11,386 nucleotides of DNA, taken from Cytophagaceae bacterium. GTDB lineage: Bacteria > Bacteroidota > Bacteroidia > Cytophagales > Spirosomataceae. The stretch covers positions 1-11,386 of the forward strand of contig CANHCG010000027.1 in NCBI GenBank assembly GCA_947459055.1. The letters run 5' to 3'. Position numbers and translations under genes: made by a program. Positions 8,149-11,386 of the stretch are shown piece after piece. Numbering within the stretch: position 1 is the first letter of the stretch; each line of letters starts with the position of its first letter. Under the pieces are notes generated by a model. That model was not told the origin of the DNA. It saw only the letters and a list, made by a program, of their open reading frames with translations, and searched no databases.

Positions 8149-8174
8149 TGCTTCAGAATTTAAATAAAGACATC

Positions 8175-8501
8175 ATGATTACGATCACGGAATTAGCGGC
8201 GAATCGAATTAAGGAATTAAGAACCAAAGAAGGCTTGACGGAAGAATTTAATATTCGGGTGGCTGTTGAGGGTGGCGGTTGTTCTGGTTTGATGTATAAT
8301 TTAGATTTTGCTTCGGCCCCTCAGGCGAATGACATGATTTTTGAGGACAAAGGTGTTAAGGTGATGGTGGATAAAAAATCAATCTTGTATTTAGCGGGAA
8401 CCGAATTAGATTTCTCAGACGGATTGAATGGGAAAGGTTTTCAATTTAAGAATCCAAATGCCTCGCGCACTTGCGGTTGCGGGGAGAGTTTCTCAATTTA
8501 A
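8175..8501 (+). CDS. sufA: A-type Fe-S carrier protein (SufA/IscA/ErpA family, HesB domain)
   Basis: This 108-residue single-domain protein carries an Fe-S cluster from the scaffold to apo-enzymes in the cytoplasm. The three conserved cysteines are present: Cys36 in VEGGGCSGLMY, and Cys100 and Cys102 in RTCGCGESF. The length and the C-x63-CGC spacing are normal. ATG 8175 was chosen: a GTG at 8148 in the same frame sits on the last base of the -7 element and would add non-family residues. It is transcribed away from sufC out of a shared promoter region. Which of SufA, IscA or ErpA it equals functionally cannot be told from sequence alone; the name follows its suf neighbours. Its stop codon overlaps the maf stop on the other strand. 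Confidence 0.93.
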   Translation: MITITELAANRIKELRTKEGLTEEFNIRVAVEGGGCSGLMYNLDFASAPQANDMIFEDKGVKVMVDKKSILYLAGTELDFSDGLNGKGFQFKNPNASRTCGCGESFSI

Positions 8502-9109
8502 AAAGGAATTGGACTTTGTTTGGCATCTAAAATAAAAGGACTTAGCCACTCATATACTTGAAAAATGGGCAAACCCATAACTGTATAAAAAGAACCTTCT
8601 AAGTTGGCGATTCCGGCCATTCCGATAAAATCTTGGACTCCATAGGCGCCCGCTTTGTCCATTGAACTACCTCCACGGACGTACCAATCGATTTCCCATT
8701 GGGCCAATGATCGGAATGTCACATTTGCTGCATCTGTTTTTGTTTGTAATCCCAAAGGACTTTTTAAGGTAATTCCAGTAATGACTTGATGCGTTTTTCC
8801 TGATAATTGAGATAGCATGTCGAATGCCTCTTGTTTTGTGGCCGGTTTATTTAAAATCTTACCTGCTAAAATCACAACCGTATCAGCTGCTAAAATCAAG
8901 GCATTCGGGTGAACATCACTGATTGCTAAAGCTTTGCGTTTCGACAAAACAGCCGGAACCTCTTCTAAAGGCAAGCCTACCTCAAAGGATTCATCTACAT
9001 CAGAGGGCAATACAGAAAATAAAAAACCTGCCTGACCTAAAATTTCTTTCCGACGAGGAGAATTACTTGCCAAAATCAAAGGATACTGAAGTGAAAATGT
9101 TGTTTGCAT
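8498..9109 (-). CDS. maf: Maf family nucleotide pyrophosphatase
   Basis: This 203-residue cytoplasmic protein belongs to the Maf/HAM1-like family, which hydrolyses dTTP, UTP or modified nucleoside triphosphates to the monophosphate. It has the N-terminal LILASNSPRRKEIL (11-24), the catalytic-loop AADTVV with Asp76, GKTHQVITG (104-112), DKAGAYGVQD (151-160) and GSFYTVMGLPI near the C-terminus. The spacing and GAYGVQD context resemble the YhdE-type dTTP/UTP pyrophosphatases more than the YceF type, which is a moderate inference. The frame is open upstream to 9193, but ATG 9109 is preferred because only 12 residues then precede the family motif. A full TAnnTTTG element ends just five bases before this ATG. 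The gene converges on sufA with overlapping stops and no terminator between them. Confidence 0.94.
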   Translation of the reverse strand: MQTTFSLQYPLILASNSPRRKEILGQAGFLFSVLPSDVDESFEVGLPLEEVPAVLSKRKALAISDVHPNALILAADTVVILAGKILNKPATKQEAFDMLSQLSGKTHQVITGITLKSPLGLQTKTDAANVTFRSLAQWEIDWYVRGGSSMDKAGAYGVQDFIGMAGIANLEGSFYTVMGLPIFQVYEWLSPFILDAKQSPIPF

Positions 9110-9113
9110 AGCC

Positions 9114-9121
9114 CAAAAATA
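9114..9121 (-). promoter_or_regulatory. -7 promoter element of maf, very close to the start codon
   Basis: The minus strand reads TATTTTTG, a full TAnnTTTG match, then GGCT and the ATG at 9109. Transcription would be expected to start at or near the A of the ATG. An ATTG at 9145-9148 (minus strand) could be a poorly spaced -33 element. Confidence 0.4.
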
Positions 9122-9149
9122 AAAAAATAATTTAAAATCACTTGCAATT

Positions 9150-9165
9150 AATGTTATTACATTTA
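9150..9165 (+). promoter_or_regulatory. Possible marR promoter with overlapping dyad
   Basis: TACATTTA at 9158-9165 differs from TAnnTTTG at one position and lies 26 bases before the marR ATG. It overlaps the inverted repeat AATGT (9150-9154) and ACATT (9159-9163) with a four-base spacer. MarR proteins commonly bind such dyads in their own promoter, so this may be the autoregulatory operator. The short arms and AT-rich setting make this weak. Confidence 0.3.
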
Positions 9166-9191
9166 ATTTTACGACATCAAATTTTAATTCC

Positions 9192-9650
9192 ATGGGAATA
9201 GCTGAAGAATTAAAGCAAAGTCATTTTCAGACGGAGGCGACGAAGGCGATTGTGAATGTGATATACACGGGCAATTGGATTATTCAGCGGCAACAGGAAA
9301 TGTTTAAACCGTTTGGGGTGACGATGCAGCAATACAATGTTTTGCGAATTTTGAAGGGTCAACAGGGGAAACCGATGACGGTGTTGGCGATCACGGAGCG
9401 GATGTTGGATCGTATGTCAAATGCATCGCGCTTGGTGGATAAGTTATTGGAGAAGCAATTGGTCGAGCGGCGGCAATGTCCAAATGATCGAAGGGCGGTT
9501 GATATTGTCATATTACCAGCGGGTTTAGCTTTATTGGAGCGTATGGAAGGAGATTTGAAAAAATTAGGTAAAAAAATTGAAGCTATGGGGAATGAGAATT
9601 TGTTGCGATTGAATGAATTATTAGACGAGTTTAGAACGAGTATTTTTTAA
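9192..9650 (+). CDS. MarR family winged-helix transcriptional regulator
   Basis: This 152-residue protein has the usual MarR length and layout: an N-terminal dimerisation helix (about 13-38), FGVTMQQYNVLRIL (41-54), a winged helix-turn-helix with the recognition helix in ERMLDRMSNASRLVDKLLEKQ (69-89), a wing with the conserved D-x-R motif at Asp99-Arg101 in CPNDRRAVDIVI, and a C-terminal dimerisation helix (about 115-150). The single cysteine, Cys96, lies in the wing; whether it senses oxidants is unknown. The nitroreductase gene begins 17 bases downstream without a visible promoter, so the two are probably co-transcribed and the regulator may control the enzyme in response to a small aromatic or redox-active ligand (inference). 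ATG 9192 is the first plausible start. Confidence 0.92.
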   Translation: MGIAEELKQSHFQTEATKAIVNVIYTGNWIIQRQQEMFKPFGVTMQQYNVLRILKGQQGKPMTVLAITERMLDRMSNASRLVDKLLEKQLVERRQCPNDRRAVDIVILPAGLALLERMEGDLKKLGKKIEAMGNENLLRLNELLDEFRTSIF

Positions 9651-9667
9651 TTTAAAATTATATACAT

Positions 9668-10297
9668 ATGTCAATTATTGAAAATCTTTCATGGCGTTAT
9701 GCCGTGAAAAAAATGAATGGAAACGTGGTTTCGGATGAAAAAATTGAGACATTATTGGATGCAATTCGCCTATCTGCTTCTGGTTTTGGTTTACAGCCTT
9801 ATCAAATTTTCGTAATTCAAAATCCGGAATTGAAGGCAAAAATTCAGCCAATTGCTTACGGTCAACCGCAAACGGTCGAGTCTTCGCATTTATTGGTTTT
9901 TGCTGCTTGGAATGAAGTTACTGAAGAGAAGATCGATGCGTTTATGAATTTAGTGGCTGAAACTCGTAGTTTGCCATTGGAGGCCTTGGCGGATTATCGG
10001 GGTGCGATTGCAGGTTCAATGCTCGGACGCCCGAAGGAAATGCAGGCGAATTGGGCAGCCCGTCAGGTTTATTTGGCGATGGGAACTGCATTAACAGCGG
10101 CAGCAGAATTGAAAATCGATACGACACCAATGGAAGGATTTGCACCAGCCAAATTAGATGAATTATTGGGATTAGAGGCGAAGGGATTGCATTCGGTGTT
10201 GATGTTGGCCATCGGAGAACGCGATGAGGCGAATGATTACATGGTGAACGCGGCCAAAGTACGTACCCCATCAAATGAATTATTTGAACGAATGTAA
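9668..10297 (+). CDS. Nitroreductase family NAD(P)H-dependent oxidoreductase (NfsB-like)
   Basis: This 209-residue FMN flavoprotein should use NAD(P)H to reduce nitroaromatics, quinones or related compounds in the cytoplasm as a homodimer. Features expected of the family are the N-terminal FMN-phosphate-binding Arg10 in SWRYAVKK, SASGFGLQPYQIFVI (36-50), SSHLLVFAAWNE (72-83), NWAARQVYLAMG (128-139), TPMEGF (153-158) and the basic C-terminal KVRTPSNELFE. The length is close to E. coli NfsB (217 residues). It follows a MarR gene after 17 bases and ends before a strong terminator, forming a two-gene unit. The physiological substrate cannot be read from sequence. Confidence 0.92.
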   Translation: MSIIENLSWRYAVKKMNGNVVSDEKIETLLDAIRLSASGFGLQPYQIFVIQNPELKAKIQPIAYGQPQTVESSHLLVFAAWNEVTEEKIDAFMNLVAETRSLPLEALADYRGAIAGSMLGRPKEMQANWAARQVYLAMGTALTAAAELKIDTTPMEGFAPAKLDELLGLEAKGLHSVLMLAIGERDEANDYMVNAAKVRTPSNELFERM

Positions 10298-10319
10298 GCG
10301 TTTGAATTCGTTTTTTTAG

Positions 10320-10343
10320 AAAGGGCCTTCGGGCCCTTTTTTT
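10320..10343 (+). terminator. Intrinsic terminator after the nitroreductase gene
   Basis: AAAGGGCC (10320-10327) pairs with GGCCCTTT (10332-10339) around a stable TTCG loop, followed by a run of T to 10343. It lies 22 bases after the stop codon and separates the marR-nitroreductase unit from the peptide genes. Confidence 0.92.
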
Positions 10344-10390
10344 ATGCCTTAAATTCATCAAGTAACTGATCAACTTTATTCATTTTATGA

Positions 10391-10463
10391 ATTATTTAGT
10401 CTAAAACCGAATAAGGACTCAGGTCCTATACCGGCTAATTTTATCATGTCAACGCGGAGACAT
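10391..10463 (+). promoter_or_regulatory. Regulatory region upstream of the double-glycine peptide genes
   Basis: The 154 bases between the terminator and the first peptide gene contain no gene but three small dyads. They are TTTAG-T-CTAAA (10395-10405), AGGAC-TCAG-GTCCT (10414-10427) and ATGTC (10446-10450) with GACAT (10459-10463). TAATTTTA at 10436-10443 matches TAnnTTTG except at the last base and could be the -7 element. The leader before the ATG is A-rich without a Shine-Dalgarno sequence. The density of dyads suggests regulated expression, but each is short enough to arise by chance. Confidence 0.35.
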
Positions 10464-10497
10464 TTAATCAATTTTTAATCTTTAAACAGCAACAAAA

Positions 10498-10674
10498 ATG
10501 AAACGTGAATTATTGGATATACGCCAAATGGGTGTATGTGAATTGTCGATGAGTGAATTATTGACCATCGATGGCGGAGGTTTCTGGAACACACTAGGTA
10601 TTATTTTAGGTGTGGCAACGGTAGTGGCAGCATTGGTATTGGTCGGCCCGGTGGCTTTAATTGCAGCCCTATAA
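10498..10674 (+). CDS. Double-glycine leader peptide 1, hydrophobic bacteriocin-like precursor
   Basis: This 58-codon gene starts at ATG 10498 and ends at TAA 10672-10674. The leader fits the bacteriocin/ComC consensus LSxxELxxIxGG exactly: Leu16, Ser17, Glu20, Leu21, Ile24, Gly26, Gly27 in LSMSELLTIDGG. Such leaders are removed by the C39 peptidase domain of an ABC exporter. Cleavage after Gly27 would give a 31-residue peptide, GFWNTLGIILG onward, with no charged residue, a long Val/Ala/Leu stretch, GxxxG at 34-38 and AxxxA at 40-44. It could cross a membrane as one helix. It has no cysteine in the mature part, so it is neither a lantibiotic nor disulfide-stapled. The partner gene follows after six bases. 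Function as a bacteriocin is inferred; a secreted signal is the alternative. Confidence 0.85.
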   Translation: MKRELLDIRQMGVCELSMSELLTIDGGGFWNTLGIILGVATVVAALVLVGPVALIAAL

Positions 10675-10680
10675 ATAAAC

Positions 10681-10872
10681 ATGATCATGAAAAAATGGGA
10701 AATGCAGGTCAACGCCTGGGAGTCATTGTCTGAGCAAGAAATGATGGAAATTCATGGAGGAAATTGGTGGTCCGATTTTAAGGTAGGATTTAAGGAAGGT
10801 TTTGATTGGGCGGTTGATGTCTTGAGGGAGCTTGGTAAACTTATTTCTCCAAAAACGAGTAGAAGCCAATAA
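10681..10872 (+). CDS. Double-glycine leader peptide 2, Trp-rich amphipathic bacteriocin-like precursor
   Basis: This 63-codon gene begins six bases after peptide 1 (ATG 10681; ATG 10687 is also possible). SLSEQEMMEIHGG again fits LSxxE[LM]xxIxGG, with Leu16, Ser17, Glu20, Ile24, Gly26 and Gly27 at exactly the same numbers as in peptide 1. The predicted 36-residue mature peptide starts NWWSDFKVGFKEG. It has three Trp (29, 30, 43), alternating charged and hydrophobic residues suggesting an amphipathic helix to about residue 55, a GxxxG at 36-40, and a flexible polar tail with basic residues. It has six basic and five acidic residues, so it is less cationic than most class II bacteriocins. No cysteine is present. 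The pair looks like a two-peptide system; activity is not proven. Confidence 0.85.
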   Translation: MIMKKWEMQVNAWESLSEQEMMEIHGGNWWSDFKVGFKEGFDWAVDVLRELGKLISPKTSRSQ

Positions 10873-10873
10873 C

Positions 10874-10897
10874 GAAGGAGGTTTTATTACCTCCTTC
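10874..10897 (+). terminator. Hairpin between peptide 2 and the downstream gene (attenuator or processing site)
   Basis: GAAGGAGG (10874-10881) pairs perfectly with CCTCCTTC (10890-10897) around an eight-base AT loop. No U tract follows, so it is at best a weak terminator. It may instead stabilise the peptide mRNA end or reduce read-through into the next gene, whose ATG follows 15 bases later. Confidence 0.5.
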
Positions 10898-10912
10898 TAA
10901 TAACCAAATCAT

Positions 10913-11386
10913 ATGAAAAAAATGGCATTTCTATTTTTTTTAATGGCTTTATATACAAGCTGTGCCCAAGAATTTATTCATGGAAAAATCGTGCAGTCGA
11001 ATAGCTTGGAGCCCTTGCCCTTTGCTACCGTGCTTCTTGGAAAATCCGGCACTATCAGTGATGAAAAGGGAAAATTTTCAGTAAAATCTAATCCAAAAGA
11101 AGGCTTCATACAGGTTTCTTATGTAGGGTATAAAACACAACGAGTTTCTCTGGCAGTACTCAAAAAAGATCCTGTCGTTGAGATGGAACCAAGTAGCCAG
11201 GAATTGCTAACCGAGGTCAAGATAAGTAATGGCGCTGATGATATTTTACGCCAGGTCATTGAAAAATATCCGACTAATTATTCAGCTAAGCCATATTCGG
11301 TCATAGGGACTCAATGGGAAGATTCGAGGGTGGGAAGCAAAACAAATTACTATTTAGAGGCGACGTTGCGAGGAATTATTCTTTCA
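10913..11386 (+). CDS. Exported protein with carboxypeptidase-D-like regulatory domain, N-terminal part (runs off window)
   Basis: From ATG 10913 the frame is open to the window end (158 codons seen). The N-terminus is a signal peptide (MKKMAFLFFLMALYTSCAQ), cleavable after Ala18; Cys17 has only a poor lipobox (LYTSC), so a lipoprotein is less likely. Residues about 24-85 form a CarboxypepD_reg-like beta-sandwich (PFATVLLGKSGTISDEKGKF, then VSYVGYKTQRV), common at the start of Bacteroidota TonB-dependent receptors and DUF5686-type proteins. The following ADDILRQVIEKYPTNYSAKPY, then a WED motif, resembles the DUF5686-type group rather than a TonB plug, but the rest is missing. Position behind two peptide genes in the same direction suggests a role in their export, reception or immunity at the outer membrane (inference). 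Confidence 0.85.
   Translation, partial: MKKMAFLFFLMALYTSCAQEFIHGKIVQSNSLEPLPFATVLLGKSGTISDEKGKFSVKSNPKEGFIQVSYVGYKTQRVSLAVLKKDPVVEMEPSSQELLTEVKISNGADDILRQVIEKYPTNYSAKPYSVIGTQWEDSRVGSKTNYYLEATLRGIILS

Noticed and set aside
8148..8174. GTG at 8148 as start of sufA
   Set aside because: It sits on the last base of the -7 promoter element, and the extra nine residues are not part of the family; ATG 8175 gives the normal N-terminus.
9110..9193. Upstream extension of maf to 9193
   Set aside because: The extension is hydrophobic and AT-driven, overlaps the marR start region and precedes the family N-terminus; ATG 9109 is sufficient.
9942..10373. Minus-strand open frame of 143 codons over the nitroreductase gene
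   Set aside because: It runs through the terminator hairpin and is antisense to a well-supported enzyme; its Pro/His-rich composition is typical of a shadow frame.
10446..10478. Ten-codon upstream ORF before the first peptide gene
   Set aside because: It is too short to support, and its start lies in a dyad that is better read as a regulatory site.
10482..10712. Minus-strand open frame of 76 codons opposite the first peptide gene
   Set aside because: It is the antisense of a small gene with an exact double-glycine leader and has no recognisable features.
1..11386. CRISPR array, insertion sequence, integrase site, tRNA or rRNA
   Set aside because: No regularly spaced repeats, transposase or recombinase frames, terminal repeats, or RNA gene sequences were seen on either strand.

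Overview
The window looks like the chromosome of a Bacteroidota bacterium, probably of the order Cytophagales. That placement is an inference from gene content, AT-rich A-tract leaders without Shine-Dalgarno sequences, and several matches to the Bacteroidota -7 promoter element TAnnTTTG. No species is assigned. I see no rRNA, tRNA, insertion sequence, integrase or CRISPR array.

Left part (1-3588). The 3' end of a TPR-repeat protein is followed by a large exported two-domain M16 (pitrilysin/insulinase) zinc protease with an intact zinc site. The 143-base gap after it holds a folded element that can form competing hairpins, then a perfect 18-bp hairpin that ends transcription from both sides.

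Middle part (3589-8501). A compact minus-strand operon runs sufC-sufD-sufS-sufE-sufT (DUF59)-bacilliredoxin, with gene junctions overlapping or only a few bases apart. It encodes the SufCD half of the Fe-S scaffold, the cysteine desulfurase pair SufS-SufE, a DUF59 maturation factor and a CGC bacilliredoxin. An A-type Fe-S carrier (sufA) is transcribed divergently. The shared 145-base promoter region has a TAnnTTTG element on each side and, almost exactly midway, a perfect 11-5-11 inverted repeat that looks like an operator for both transcripts. sufB is absent from its expected place and must lie outside the window if the pathway is complete.

Right-middle part (8498-10343). maf (nucleotide pyrophosphatase) converges on sufA, with overlapping stop codons. 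A MarR regulator and an NfsB-like nitroreductase form a likely two-gene operon that ends at a strong UUCG-loop terminator.

Right end (10344-11386), the most interesting part. Two adjacent small genes, of 58 and 63 codons, encode peptides with textbook double-glycine leaders (LSxxE[LM]xxIxGG). Both leaders are 27 residues long with all key residues at the same positions. The predicted mature peptides are very different: one is uncharged, strongly hydrophobic and membrane-spanning in character, the other Trp-rich and amphipathic. Each carries one GxxxG motif, as in class IIb two-peptide bacteriocins. A hairpin separates them from an exported protein with a carboxypeptidase-D-like regulatory domain, cut by the window end. 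This is probably the start of a peptide bacteriocin or signalling-peptide cluster, whose peptidase-containing ABC transporter and immunity gene would lie to the right.
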